A stretch of 64,000 bases of DNA from JAEUMG01 sp963805405 (lineage in GTDB: Bacteria; Pseudomonadota; Alphaproteobacteria; Rhizobiales; Aestuariivirgaceae). The stretch's first letter is position 1. Every line of letters starts with the position of its first letter. The notes under the pieces were generated by a model. It searched no databases and was not told where the DNA came from. It saw only the letters and a program-made list of their open reading frames with translations. Shown here piece by piece: positions 18,629-28,327 of the stretch. Location of the stretch: NCBI GenBank assembly GCA_963805405.1, contig CAWDUC010000001.1, positions 248,001 through 312,000 on the forward strand. The letters run 5' to 3'. The position numbers and the translations under genes were made by a program.

Positions 18629-19509
18629 TCAGGCACCGTTCAAGACGCGCTTCAGCGTCTTGCCCATGAGAGCCGGCGAATCCGCAACCGTGATGCCGGC
18701 CAGACGCATGGCTTCGATTTTGCTTTCCGCCTTGCCTTTTCCGCCCGAAATAATGGCGCCAGCATGACCCATGCGGCGGCCGGGCGGAGCGGTGCGCCCG
18801 GCGATGAAGCCTACCATGGGCTTCTTGACAGTCGATTTACGGATGAAATCGGCCGCGTCTTCTTCGGCCGCGCCGCCGATTTCACCGATCATGATGATGG
18901 ATTTGGTTTCGGGGTCGGCCAGGAACATCTCCAGCACATCGATGAATTCGGTGCCTTTGACCGGATCGCCGCCAATGCCCGACCGCCGTTGTCTGGCCGA
19001 GGCCCTCGCGGCTCGTCTGGAACACCGCTTCGTAGGTGAGCGTGCCGGAGCGCGACACGATGCCGACCGAGCCCTTCTTGAAGATATTGCCCGGCATGAT
19101 GCCGATCTTGCATTCATCGGGAGTGAGCACGCCCGGGCAATTGGGACCAATCAAGCGGGTCCTGGAGCCGGCGAGCGATTTCTTGACCCTGACCATGTCC
19201 ATCACCGGAATTCCTTCGGTGATGCACACGACCAATGGGATTTCGGCATCGATCGCCTCGCAGATCGCATCCGCGGCGAAGGGCGGCGGCACATAGACGA
19301 CCGAGGCATCGGCGCCGGTCGCTGCCTTGGCTTCGGCGACCGTGTCATAGACGGGTAAGCCCACATGGGTCGTGCCGCCTTTGCCGGGGGTGACGCCTGC
19401 CGACCATCTTGGTGCCGTAGTCGAGCGCCTGCTGCGTGTGGAACGTGCCGGTATTGCCGGTGATGCCCTGGCAGATGACTTTCGTGGCGCGATTGATGAG
19501 GATGGACAT
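18629..19509 (-). CDS. sucD: Succinyl-CoA synthetase alpha subunit, frame interrupted
   Basis: Reconstructed at about 293 residues. The N-terminus MSILINRATKVICQGITGN binds CoA. Then come NCPGVLTPDECKIGIMPG and the end region GHAGAIISGGKGKAESKIEA, which holds the phosphorylated active-site histidine in GHAGA. With SucC it makes ATP or GTP from succinyl-CoA. Two single-base insertions break the frame, near 19394 (an extra A in GGC-GGC-GTC) and near 18982 (GGG for GG before CATTGGCGG). The start is ATG 19509; an open frame eight codons upstream is not needed. Homology is continuous, so errors in sequencing are inferred. Confidence 0.92.
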
Positions 19510-19527
19510 GTCAGTTTCCGTGCAATT

Positions 19528-19630
19528 CGTCATCCCGGCGAAAGCCGGGATCCATCGCCAGCCCGAACACGCATCTCGACGGAGATATCGCCGAACTGAT
19601 GCATGGATCCCGGCTTTCGCCGGGATGACG
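19528..19630. repeat. Palindromic repeat element, family A, copy 1 (27-bp perfect arms, 49-nt loop)
   Basis: Arms at 19528-19554 and 19604-19630 are perfectly complementary; the arm core is CATCCCGGCGAAAGCCGGGA. The 49-nt loop contains ACGGAGATATC. A second copy with the same arms, loop length and loop core lies at 57457-57559. CATCCCGGCGAAAGCCGGGATCCA-type elements are widespread between genes in alphaproteobacteria. This one sits in the sucC-sucD gap on the operon transcript. Confidence 0.85.
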
Positions 19631-19665
19631 AGAAGTAGATAAGGCAGAGGTCTTCATGGCTGAAC

Positions 19666-20831
19666 TCATGATGCGATCGCCTTCACGATCTTCTGTGCGG
19701 CATCGTCGAGATCATCGGCCGGGATCACATTGAGTTTCGAACTTCGCGCAGGATCTGCTTGCCGAGATCGACATTGGTGCCTTCGAGACGCACCACCAGG
19801 GGAACGCTTAAACCCACCTCGCGCACCGCCGCCACCACGCCCTCGGCGATGACGTCGCATTTCATGATGCCGCCGAAAATATTGATGAGGATGCCCTTCA
19901 CCTTGGGGTCGGCGGTGATGATCTTGAAGGCCGCGCCGACTTTCTCCTTCGACGCGCCGCCGCCGACATCGAGGAAATTTGCGGGCTCCGCGCCATAAAG
20001 CTTGATGATGTCCATTGTCGCCATGGCGAGGCCCGCGCCATTCACCATGCAGCCGATCGTGCCGTCGAGCGCCACGTAATTGAGATCGAATTTCGAGGCC
20101 TCGACTTCCTTGGCATCCTCTTCGGAAATGTCGCGCAGTTCCTTGATATCGGGATGACGGTCGAGCGCGTTGGAGTCGAAATTCATTTTCGCATCGAGGC
20201 AGATGAGATCGCCGCCTTTCGTCAGGAGCAGCGGATTGATCTCGAGAAGGCTCATGTCCTTTTCGACGAAGGCCCCATAGAGCCCCGTGATCATTTTGCC
20301 GAGCTGCTTCTGCTGCGGACCGGCAAGACCCAGCACCTTGGCGATGCGCCTGACATGATGCGGCATGATGCCGGTCGCGGGATCGATCGACAGTGTCGTG
20401 ATCTTCTCCGGCGTTTCGTGGGCTACCTTCTCGATATCCATGCCGCCTTCGGTCGAGACCACGAAGGCGACGCGCGATGTGGCGCGATCGACAAGCAGTG
20501 ACAGGTAGAATTCACGGTCGATCGCCGCGCCTTCCTCGATATAGACGCGATTGACGACCTTGCCTTGCGCGCCGGTCTGATGCGTAACGAGCGTCATGCC
20601 GAGCATGCGATCGGCCTCGGCGCGCACATCATCGATCGATTTGACGACCTTGACGCCGCCGCCCTTGCCGCGACCGCCGGCATGGATCTGCGCCTTCACG
20701 ACCCATACCGGGCCACCGAGTTCCTTGGCGGCCGTCACCGCTTCGTCCACAGAGAACGCCGGAATGCCGCGCGGCACCGGCACGCCCGCTGCCTTCAGAA
20801 TTTGCTTGGCCTGATACTCATGGACATTCAT
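19666..20831 (-). CDS. sucC: Succinyl-CoA synthetase beta subunit (ADP-forming), frame interrupted near the C-terminus
   Basis: Reconstructed at about 388 residues. An N-terminal ATP-grasp domain begins MNVHEYQAKQILKAAGVPVP and has KAQIHAGGRGKGGGVKVVKS as its nucleotide-binding loop. The C-terminal CoA-ligase domain includes GCMVNGAGLAMATMDIIKLY and GGIMKCDVIAEGVV. One break lies near 19738: the first frame stops after GKQILRE, and the expected end SKLNVIPADDLDDAAQKIVK continues in another frame to 19666. That fits a two-base insertion or one-base loss. It starts 15 bp after mdh and is second in the operon. Confidence 0.93.
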
Positions 20832-20846
20832 CGGGCCGGTCGCTCC

Positions 20847-21810
20847 TTAAGCCAGGTCGGGCGAAATCTTCTTGGCGGCATCCATCAGGCCTTCGACGGA
20901 GGCAACGGACTTCTTGAAGGCGGCACGCTCTTCGCTGTTGAGCGATATCTCGACGATCCGCTCGACGCCGCCGGCGCCGATCACCGCCGGCACGCCGACA
21001 TACATGTCATTGAGCCCATACTCGCCGGAAAGATGCACCGCGCAGGGGAGCACGCGCTTCTTGTCGCGCAAGTAACTCTCGGCCATCGCGATCGCCGAAG
21101 AAGCCGGCGCATAATAGGCGGAGCCGGTCTTGAGCAGGCCGACGATTTCAGCACCGCCGTCACGGGTGCGCTGCACGATCTGGTCGATCTTCTGCTGCGT
21201 CGACCATTTCATGGCGATGAGATCGGGCACCGGAATGCCGGCGACCGTAGAGTAGCGGATCAACGGCACCATCGAGTCGCCATGGCCACCCAGCACGAAA
21301 GCCGTGACGTCTTCGACCGACACTTTGAATTCTTCGGCGAGGAAATGCTGGAGCCGCGCGGAATCGAGGACGCCCGCCATGCCAACGACCATGTTGGCCG
21401 GCAATGCCGGAAAATTTCTGCAGCGCCCAGACCATGACGTCGAGCGGATTGGTGATGCAGATGGTGAAGGCCTTTGGCGCGTATTTGGCGAGGCCGGCGC
21501 CAACCTGCGCCATGACCTTGAGATTGATTTCGAGAAGATCGTCGCGGCTCATGCCGGGCTTGCGCGGCACGCCTGCCGTCACGATCGCCACATCCGCGCC
21601 TTCGATGCCTTCGTAACGATTGGTGCCTGACAATTTGGCGTCGAAGCCCTCGATCGGCCCGGCATGGGCGAGATCGAGCGCCTTGCCATGCGGAATGCCG
21701 TCGGCGATGTCGAAAATGACGACATCACCCAGCTCCTTCAAGCCGGCGAGATGCGCGAGCGTCCCGCCGATCATGCCTCCGCCGATCAGCGCAATCTTAT
21801 TACGAGCCAT
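20847..21810 (-). CDS. mdh: Malate dehydrogenase (NAD, lactate-type), frame interrupted once
   Basis: Reconstructed at about 320 residues. The NAD-binding motif is IALIGGGMIGGTLAHLAGLK. The substrate-loop region VTAGVPRKPGMSRDDLLEIN carries the arginines that select malate. ITNPLDVMVWALQKFSG and the catalytic histidine in FVLGGHGDSMVPL follow. The single break near 21408 is one extra base between LQKFSG and LPANMVVGMAGVLDSARLQ. It is the first gene of the mdh-sucCDAB-lpdA operon, as in rhizobia, and its start is preceded by AGGGAA. The promoter probably lies in the 116-bp gap up to zapE. Confidence 0.94.
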
Positions 21811-21926
21811 CGTGATTTCCCTAACGGACAGGTGTTATTTTGCGCTGCAAAAAAGCGCCGCCCCCGTCTACTCCCCTCCGGTTAAGGCTTCAAGACCGAA
21901 TGGCTCATCCCAAAGGCGTAAATGGG

Positions 21927-23057
21927 TCAGGTTTCGCCGGTTTTTTCCCACCAACCGGCCGACTGCATTTCTTCGAGCCGCGAGACGGTCCGCGCCGTTT
22001 CCGGAGGTTGCCGGGGCCCCACAAAAAGCTCCCGAGGCGCGACCTCGGCGGTCGCGACAAGCCGTCTCTGCGCGTCATAGAGCGTATCGACGAAGAGCAC
22101 GAGGCGGCGGATTTCGTTACGCCGGTCGTGGGTCAGTTGCGGGATATGTTCGAGGAAGAGCGTACGGTAGGTTTTCGCCAGTGCCAGGAAATCGGCGGCA
22201 CCGAGCGGCGCCTGGCAAAGCTGGGCAAAAGTGAAGCGAGCGCAATCGCGCGCCGTTTCAGGGATCGCGAGACTGCGGCCGTTCACGGTGATCGCAGCCG
22301 CCGTGCCGCGCTCGGTATCGGACAAATGCTGCCAGATGCACTGCAGCTTGGCGTCGGCTTCAGGCCCGAGCGGGGTGATGTAGGTCTGGGCGCCTTTGAT
22401 GCGGCCGAGACGGTAATCATGTGTTCCATCAGCCGCGAGAACATCGAAGCGCTCTTCAATCAGGCGCACGAAGGGCAGGAACAATTGCCGGTTCAATCCA
22501 TCCGGGTAAAGCCCGGCCGGCGGCACGTTCGAAGTCGTGACGATCACCGTTCCCTTGGCGAGCAATCCTTCGAACAGGCGCCCCACGATCATCGCATCCG
22601 CAATATCGTTGATCTGCATCTCGTCGAGGCAAAGCAACGCAAGTTCATCGCCGATCGTGGCCGCCACTTGCGCGACCGCATCGCCATCGCGCATCGCCTG
22701 GCGGATGGCGAAGATGCGCGCATGCACATCCTGCATGAAAGCGTGGAAGTGAATGCGCCGTTTGGCATCAACCGGTGCCGTTTCCGCGAAAAGATCCATC
22801 AGCATCGTCTTGCCGCGTCCGACCTCGCCGAAAATGTAGAGGCTGCGCGGCGCTTGAGGCGCCTTTGCGGGGAAGATGAGCCGCGACAGGAGCCCACGCT
22901 CCGGCTCACGGCCGTAAGAGGCAAGCTCTTGGCTCAGTGTGTCCAATCGCGCAACGACGCGCTCCTGCACGGCATCGGGCTTGAGGTCGCCGGCAAGTAT
23001 CAGTGATCGATAGCGCGACAATAATGCGCCGTCGCCAGGTTTCGCCTGTTCGCTCAC
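21927..23057 (-). CDS. zapE: Cell division protein ZapE (AFG1-like AAA+ ATPase)
   Basis: 376 residues, single AAA+ domain. Walker A is FGEVGRGKTMLMD (about 76-88), Walker B LLCLDEMQINDIADAM, and the sensor region follows with VIVTTSNVPPAGLYPDGLNR. ZapE/AFG1 proteins are cytoplasmic ATPases linked to FtsZ ring stability in bacteria and to respiratory-chain quality control in mitochondria. The gene lies upstream of mdh on the same strand, an arrangement usual in alphaproteobacteria. Its start overlaps the stop of the metalloprotease gene behind it by four bases, so the two are coupled. Confidence 0.92.
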   Translation of the reverse strand: MSEQAKPGDGALLSRYRSLILAGDLKPDAVQERVVARLDTLSQELASYGREPERGLLSRLIFPAKAPQAPRSLYIFGEVGRGKTMLMDLFAETAPVDAKRRIHFHAFMQDVHARIFAIRQAMRDGDAVAQVAATIGDELALLCLDEMQINDIADAMIVGRLFEGLLAKGTVIVTTSNVPPAGLYPDGLNRQLFLPFVRLIEERFDVLAADGTHDYRLGRIKGAQTYITPLGPEADAKLQCIWQHLSDTERGTAAAITVNGRSLAIPETARDCARFTFAQLCQAPLGAADFLALAKTYRTLFLEHIPQLTHDRRNEIRRLVLFVDTLYDAQRRLVATAEVAPRELFVGPRQPPETARTVSRLEEMQSAGWWEKTGET

Positions 23058-24286
23058 GAGTTGATCGACGGCCTGATTTCGAAGCCCAAGTGAAGGAGTC
23101 CGCCGTAAATGACACCCATCAGGATCATTGCAAGCGCCGTGGCTACGCCGGTGGCAAGACTCATGGGGACGCGGGAATGGCCCGCACGGCGCTCACCATA
23201 GCTCGCGCCAAACGCGGCGATCAACGCCACGGCGAGCAATATCGGCTGCATGGTGAAGAAGCTCGCCGCGGCGATCAGGATCGCGCACACCGTCAGCCCG
23301 GCACGAATGTTTCTCGGAAAGAATGACTGCAGGATCGACTGGACGGCGTGACCGCCATCGAGCGGGAGTACGGGCAGGAGATTGAGACCGTTGATGAGCG
23401 CCGTGACGAAGATGAGCTGGCCGGCATGCGGTACATCCAGAAACCCAAGGACGAAGCCCGCAACGAGCAGCAGCAGACTGAAACCCGGGCCCATCAAGGC
23501 CGCAAATGCATGTTCGAATTCGTTTCTAAAGGGCAATCGCGGCACCGCCAGCGCACCCAGGAACGGAATGAACAGGATGCGCCCCCAGGGCTGCCCGATC
23601 ATTCTGAAAGCAACGAGATGCCCAAGTTCATGGAAGCTCAGAACCACGATCAGCAGCGCCGCCGAATACCAGCCGACCCACAGCCCGAAGGCGAGCACGC
23701 TGATCGCGCCGGTGGCAATGGCGACGGCGACGGCCATGCGCGTCTCGCGGCTGTGATCGACCTTTCCGGTCTCCGCAACGCTCTTGATCCGGTCGAGGCT
23801 CGCCCGAAGATCCATGCGCGCCAGGATATGCGCAAGCAGGCTGCGCGGTCCCCAGTCATATTGAAGCGTCAACCGGCAGCCACTTGGCTCTTCGGCCACC
23901 TTGGCATCGAGCTTCAAGAGCTGGTTGGTGAGGCGGCGCCCGAGCCCATGGCGTATTGCCGCGAGGTGGTTCGGCGGCGCGCGTTCGATGACCTGGAAAT
24001 CGGCTTCTGAAATGTGGTCCGCCGCGCCCGGCGACAAGGTCGTGTAAGTCACACGATAAATATCCTGGTTCGGATCCAGGACCCGGATCTTGGCTTCACC
24101 CCGATGCCAGGCTTGCGAGCCCGGCGCGAAGTCTATGATCGCAAAGACTTCGGCGGCGGGTTTCCGGATGAAGGTCGAAGCGCGCACCGATATGGGCCGT
24201 CTGATGCTCAAGAACGAGACGAGGCCGATCAGAATTAGGAACGAGACCGAAGCCTGGCTCAGCAAGTCAAGCAGAGGGTTGTTCAT
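23054..24286 (-). CDS. Site-2-protease family (M50) zinc metalloprotease fused to an N-terminal SRPBCC domain
   Basis: 410 residues from ATG 24286. A first membrane helix (about 9-27, SFLILIGLVSFLSI) is followed by an SRPBCC/START-like domain (about 36-175), recognisable from the N-terminal strand-helix pattern FIRKPAAEVFAIIDFAPGSQ and the paired strands after it. The rest is a polytopic M50 protease: zinc motif SFHELGHLVAF (HELGH about 219-223) and the third ligand in LLPVLPLDGGHAVQS (about 303-317). M50 enzymes cut substrates within the membrane, often anti-sigma factors. The SRPBCC fusion suggests a lipid or small ligand controls activity. An open frame extends 29 codons upstream without support. 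It is translationally coupled to zapE. Confidence 0.82.
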   Translation of the reverse strand: MNNPLLDLLSQASVSFLILIGLVSFLSIRRPISVRASTFIRKPAAEVFAIIDFAPGSQAWHRGEAKIRVLDPNQDIYRVTYTTLSPGAADHISEADFQVIERAPPNHLAAIRHGLGRRLTNQLLKLDAKVAEEPSGCRLTLQYDWGPRSLLAHILARMDLRASLDRIKSVAETGKVDHSRETRMAVAVAIATGAISVLAFGLWVGWYSAALLIVVLSFHELGHLVAFRMIGQPWGRILFIPFLGALAVPRLPFRNEFEHAFAALMGPGFSLLLLVAGFVLGFLDVPHAGQLIFVTALINGLNLLPVLPLDGGHAVQSILQSFFPRNIRAGLTVCAILIAAASFFTMQPILLAVALIAAFGASYGERRAGHSRVPMSLATGVATALAMILMGVIYGGLLHLGFEIRPSINS

Positions 24287-24550
24287 CCCCGCGCGCCCTT
24301 TTCTAACACTGGAAAATGAACGCGATTCGCCCGCCAAGTCGAGAGTATGACGGCCGCTTTCGCCGATCGGCAATCATATGCGGATGGTCCAGTTGCCTCG
24401 CCTCATTGGTTTCGAGGTTGATCCTCTAGGGTGAGGGTTCGCCATTAACGTAAGATTACCGACGATCATCGTCGCTTCCGGACTTTTTATCACTGAACCA
24501 TCCAATTGGGGTAATTCGGTCAGAATCGAAAACTTTGCAATTTTTGCGAC

Positions 24551-25893
24551 ATGCGGCGGGAATGGCAAAGTGTTCGTGACAAAAGCAGCGGCGAGACGAG
24601 TTTTGCCTCTATGAGAGCTGTCCGTTCGATGGGCCAGAGGGGATTTAGAGGTCCTCTCGATTGGATGAACTTCTTCCTCGCCGACGTTCGCGACGGTCTC
24701 GGACCCTATTTGGCGATCTACCTGCTCACGGTTCAGAAGTGGGACGCGGCCTCTATCGGCATCGTGCTAACCGTCGGCGGCCTTGCCGGCCTGATCGCCC
24801 AGACCCCCGCCGGATATGTCGTCGATAAGACCAAACTGAAGCAGGGCATCATCATCGCGGGCGCGATTGTCGTTACGCTTGGTTCGGTTGTGTTGCCTTT
24901 CGTCTCGAATTTCGCCGCGGTGGCCCTGACGCAGGCCCTGTCCGGCGCGGCGGGCGCGATATTTCCGCCCGCCATTGCAGCGATAACGCTTGGCATTGTC
25001 GGGCCGAAGGTTTTTTCAAAGCGCATCGGGCGCAATGAGGCGTTCAATCACGCGGGCAATGCCGTAGCCGCGACCATCGCCGGCGTCTCGGCCTATTTCT
25101 TCGGGCCGATCGTGGTATTTTTCCTCATGGCGTGATGGCCGTCGCAAGTATTTTCGCAACGCTTTCAGTTCCCGCCGCCGCGATCGATCACGACATCGCC
25201 CGCGGCCTGACACAGGGGCAGGAAGCGAACCTTCAACAGCCATCGGGACTGAAGGTTCTGCTCGCGAACCGCCAACTTCTGATCTTTGCCGCCTGCGCGA
25301 CGTTATTTCATTTCGCCAACGCCGCCATGCTACCGCTGGTCGGTCAGAAGCTGTCGCTCGTCAACCCGCAATTGGGCACGACACTGATGTCGGCCTGCAT
25401 CGTCATCGCCCAGATCGTCATGGTTCCGATGGCCATGCTGGTCGGTGCAAAAGCCGATATCTGGGGACGAAAGCCCCTGTTCCTGGCGGCTTTCCTTTTC
25501 CTGCCTATACGGGGGGTTCTCTACACCATCTCGGACGACCCTTACTGGCTGGTGGGCGTTCAAAGCCTGGACGGAATCGGCGCGGGGATCTTCGGAGCGC
25601 TCTTTCCGGTGGTCGTCGCCGATCTGACGCGCGGCACCGGACGTTTCAACGTCAGCCTCGGCGCCATCGCCACCGCTCAGGGAATCGGCGCCGCGCTCAG
25701 CACCACGGTCGCGGGCTTCATCGTGGTATGGGCGGGCTACAGCGCCGCATTCCTGTTTCTCGGTGCCGCCGCGGCCGCAGCGTTTCTCCTCTACTTATTC
25801 GCCATGCCCGAAACCTTGAACATCGCCAGCGAGCGCCGCCAAGGCGCGAAGTTCACCGCATGGTCGGGATCGAGAACTGCGCCCCTTCCTTGA
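24551..25893 (+). CDS. MFS transporter, frame interrupted in the middle
   Basis: Reconstructed at about 440 residues with roughly twelve membrane segments. The opening LDWMNFFLADVRDGLGPYLA and GLIAQTPAGYVVDKTKLKQG are typical of an MFS subgroup in proteobacteria and acidobacteria. The second half has MAMLVGAKADIWGRKPLFLA, the loop 8-9 equivalent of the MFS signature. The first frame ends at a TGA (25133-25135) inside GTGATGG, and homology resumes at once in another frame, consistent with one missing base. The true start may be ATG 24611 rather than 24551. The 3' end overlaps the mmsA stop region by 41 bp on the opposite strand. Substrate unknown. Confidence 0.78.
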
Positions 25894-27352
25894 TGCCCGA
25901 TGGCCAGCGCGCGGTGACCGTCTTGGTGTGCGTGTAGAAACGGATCGCGTCGGGCCCATGCTGGTTGAGGTCGCCGAAGGCCGATCGCTTCCAGCCGCCG
26001 AACGTGTGATAGGCGAGCGGTACCGGGATCGGCACGTTGATGCCGACCATGCCGACCTGGACGCGCGCCGCGAAATCGCGTGCCGCGTCGCCGTCGCGCG
26101 TGAAGATTGCCACGCCATTTCCATATTCGTGATCATTGGCGAGGCCGAGCCCCTCCTCATAGGTCTTGGCGCGAACCACCGACAGGACCGGTCCGAAAAT
26201 CTCTTCCTTATAGATGCGCATGTCCTTGGTGACGTTGTCGAAAAGCGATCCGCCAAGGAAAAAGCCGTTCTCATAGCCTTGCATCTTGAAGCCGCGGCCA
26301 TCGACGGCAAGCGTGGCGCCCTCCTTGATGCCAAGATCGATATAGCCCTTCACCTTGTCGAGATGCTGCTTGGTGACCAATGGTCCGTAGTCGGCCTCGC
26401 GATCGGTCGAAAGCCCGACCCTCAACTTCTCGACGCGCGGAACGAGCTTTTCAATCAGAGCGTCAGCCGTGGCCTTGCCGACCGGCACCGCGACCGAAAT
26501 CGCCATGCAGCGCTCGCCCGCCGAACCATAGCCCGCGCCGATCAAGGCATCGACAGCCTTGTCCATGTCGGCATCGGGCATGACGATCATGTGGTTCTTG
26601 GCGCCGCCGAAGCAGGCCGCACGCTTTCCATGCGCGGTTGCGCGCGAATAGACATATTGCGCGATCGGCGTCGAGCCGACGAAGCCGACGGCGGCGATAT
26701 CGGGATCATCGAGGATCGCATCGACCGCTTCCTTGTCGCCATTGACGACATTGAGGATACCGGGCGGCAGGCCCGCTTCGATGAAAAGTTCGGCAAGCCG
26801 CATCGGACATGACGGATCACGCTCGGATGGCTTGAGGATGAAGGCGTTGCCGCAGGCGATCGCCGGTGCCGCCTTCCACAGTGGGATCATCGCCGGGAAG
26901 TTGAACGGCGTGATGCCGGCGGCCACGCCAAGCGGCTGGCGCATGGAATACATGTCGATTCCAGGCCCCGCACCGTCGGTAAAGTCGCCCTTGACGAGAT
27001 GCGGAATGCCGACCGTGAACTCGGCCACTTCGAGCCCGCGCTGTAGATCGCCGAGCGCATCGGGAATGGTCTTGCCGTGCTCTTCGGAAATGAGGCGCGC
27101 CAGTTCCTCGCGATGCTGATTGGCAAGATCGAGGAAGCGCATCATCACCCGGGCGCGCACTTGCGGATTCTTCGCCGCCCATTCCGGTTGTGCCGCCTTG
27201 GCGTTCTCGACTGCTGCGCGAACTTCCGCCCCTGAGGCGAGCGCAGTGCGCGCGGCGATTTCGCCGGTATTGGGGTTGAAAACGTCGCTGAAGCGCCCGG
27301 ATTTGCCCGTAACGCGCTTGCCGCCAATGAAGTGGCCGATTTCCTTGACCAT
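25853..27352 (-). CDS. mmsA: CoA-acylating methylmalonate-semialdehyde dehydrogenase
   Basis: 499 residues from ATG 27352; a TTG two codons upstream is less likely. The enzyme oxidises methylmalonate or malonate semialdehyde to propionyl- or acetyl-CoA in valine, inositol and beta-alanine breakdown. Family marks are MRQPLGVAAGITPFNFPAMI, the catalytic cysteine in GSAGERCMAISVAVPVG, and FGGAKNHMIVMPDADMDKAV. The latter has the KNH (not KS) pattern of the CoA-dependent MmsA/IolA branch. No inositol genes are adjacent, so a general valine or beta-alanine role is likelier. Its promoter faces the GNAT gene. Confidence 0.93.
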   Translation of the reverse strand: MVKEIGHFIGGKRVTGKSGRFSDVFNPNTGEIAARTALASGAEVRAAVENAKAAQPEWAAKNPQVRARVMMRFLDLANQHREELARLISEEHGKTIPDALGDLQRGLEVAEFTVGIPHLVKGDFTDGAGPGIDMYSMRQPLGVAAGITPFNFPAMIPLWKAAPAIACGNAFILKPSERDPSCPMRLAELFIEAGLPPGILNVVNGDKEAVDAILDDPDIAAVGFVGSTPIAQYVYSRATAHGKRAACFGGAKNHMIVMPDADMDKAVDALIGAGYGSAGERCMAISVAVPVGKATADALIEKLVPRVEKLRVGLSTDREADYGPLVTKQHLDKVKGYIDLGIKEGATLAVDGRGFKMQGYENGFFLGGSLFDNVTKDMRIYKEEIFGPVLSVVRAKTYEEGLGLANDHEYGNGVAIFTRDGDAARDFAARVQVGMVGINVPIPVPLAYHTFGGWKRSAFGDLNQHGPDAIRFYTHTKTVTARWPSGIKEGAQFSIPTMR

Positions 27353-27631
27353 GCTCAATCGTGCCCGCCTAGAATTGCGCTTGGCACGCTCCCTGTTTTG
27401 AATGGCTGTCCTTACGCCGGCCCTCTACGCGTCGCAAGTCGTCGGCCGTGAGGGCAATTTAATTACGCAAGAGCTCAAGGCCGCATTACGAAATTCCAAA
27501 CGAGGCGCCGAGTGCGACAAAATATAGTGTGCATTGCAAAATAACTGCGCTTCTGCGCCTTGTTTTTGCTGCATTGCAGCGTAATTTTCACATTCGGCAC
27601 CCATAAGAAGATTGAAGAAAAGAGGTGAACC
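27353..27631. promoter_or_regulatory. AT-rich divergent intergenic region with two TGCATTGCA sites 40 bp apart
   Basis: The 279 bp between mmsA and the GNAT gene are much richer in A and T than the flanks and hold no convincing gene. TGCATTGCA occurs at 27530-27538 and again at 27570-27578. The second copy extends to the perfect inverted repeat GCTGCA-T-TGCAGC. Equal spacing of 40 bp puts both on nearly the same DNA face. Either divergent gene could be regulated from here. Confidence 0.45.
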
Positions 27632-28189
27632 ATGTCCGGTGACGGCGAAGCTCCCGGCACAATTCGCAAGCTCTGGTCCACCGACCGGGCAGCCTTCCAG
27701 GACCACCTGTTGCGACTGGACGAAGATAGTCGCCGATTGCGCTTCGGTGCGCCGGTCTCTGACAGTTTCCTCGAAGATTATGCCAGTACCGCCTTCCGGC
27801 TCGACACGATCATCTTTGCTTATTTCGAGGACCATCACATACGCGCCGCCGCTGAACTGCGTGGCGTCTCATTCGCTTTCTCGCCGGCCGCCGAAGCGGC
27901 TATCACGGTAGAGTTCAATTGGCGCAATCGCGGCCTCGCCTCGCAATTGATGGATCGCCTTCTTGTCAGCGCGCAGAACCGGCATGTGAGCCAGATCTAC
28001 ATGATCTGCCTGCGCGAGAACGGCGCCATGCGGCATGTCGCACAGAAATTCGGCGCACGATTGCACTTCGAGCAGGATGAGGTGGTGGGCAGGCTCGATC
28101 CCGCGTGGCCAACACCAGCATCGCTGATGCAGGAGGGCTGGCAGGACGCCAATGGCTTTGTCACGGCAGTGATCGAATGGCCGCAGTGA
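27632..28189 (+). CDS. GNAT family N-acetyltransferase
   Basis: 185 residues. The fold starts with TIRKLWSTDRAAFQDHLLRL, a form seen in a GNAT branch of alphaproteobacteria. It has the acetyl-CoA-binding turn region NWRNRGLASQLMDRLLVSAQ (R-x-x-G-L/A pattern) near residue 95-115, then YMICLRENGAMRHVAQKFGA, the helix that precedes the last strands. The acceptor is unknown. The start is well supported by GAGGTG six bases before ATG. The gene stands alone, divergent from mmsA. Confidence 0.85.
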   Translation: MSGDGEAPGTIRKLWSTDRAAFQDHLLRLDEDSRRLRFGAPVSDSFLEDYASTAFRLDTIIFAYFEDHHIRAAAELRGVSFAFSPAAEAAITVEFNWRNRGLASQLMDRLLVSAQNRHVSQIYMICLRENGAMRHVAQKFGARLHFEQDEVVGRLDPAWPTPASLMQEGWQDANGFVTAVIEWPQ

Positions 28190-28317
28190 AGGAATTTACC
28201 CGCTACTGGAAGCCTCCTCCGCGCGAGATGCTCGCCGATTTGCGCGCGAGGCCCAAACGGCGCTGGCCAGGGGCCACGGCGCGCGGATTGCGCGACCCGC
28301 AAGTCTGCAGGTACTGA
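28177..28317 (+). CDS. Possible short basic protein (46 aa), doubtful
   Basis: An open frame starting at ATG 28177, just before the GNAT stop codon, encodes a 46-residue basic peptide beginning MAAVKEFTRYWKPPPREMLA and ending DPQVCRY. It overlaps the GNAT 3' end in another frame and has no clear ribosome site. High GC makes short open frames frequent, so this could be chance. The remainder of the gap to the VOC genes holds nothing else. Confidence 0.2.
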   Translation: MAAVKEFTRYWKPPPREMLADLRARPKRRWPGATARGLRDPQVCRY

Positions 28318-28327
28318 AGATGATGCG

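Noticed and set aside
18882..19509. Programmed frameshifting in sucD or sucB
   Set aside because: Breaks lack a slippery heptamer with a downstream structure, occur several times per gene, and mostly require the ribosome to skip an extra base. Sequencing error explains them more simply.
21842..21859. GCGC...AAAAAA...GCGC near the mdh promoter as a rho-independent terminator
   Set aside because: The stem is only four base pairs and the A/T run sits in the loop instead of after the stem.
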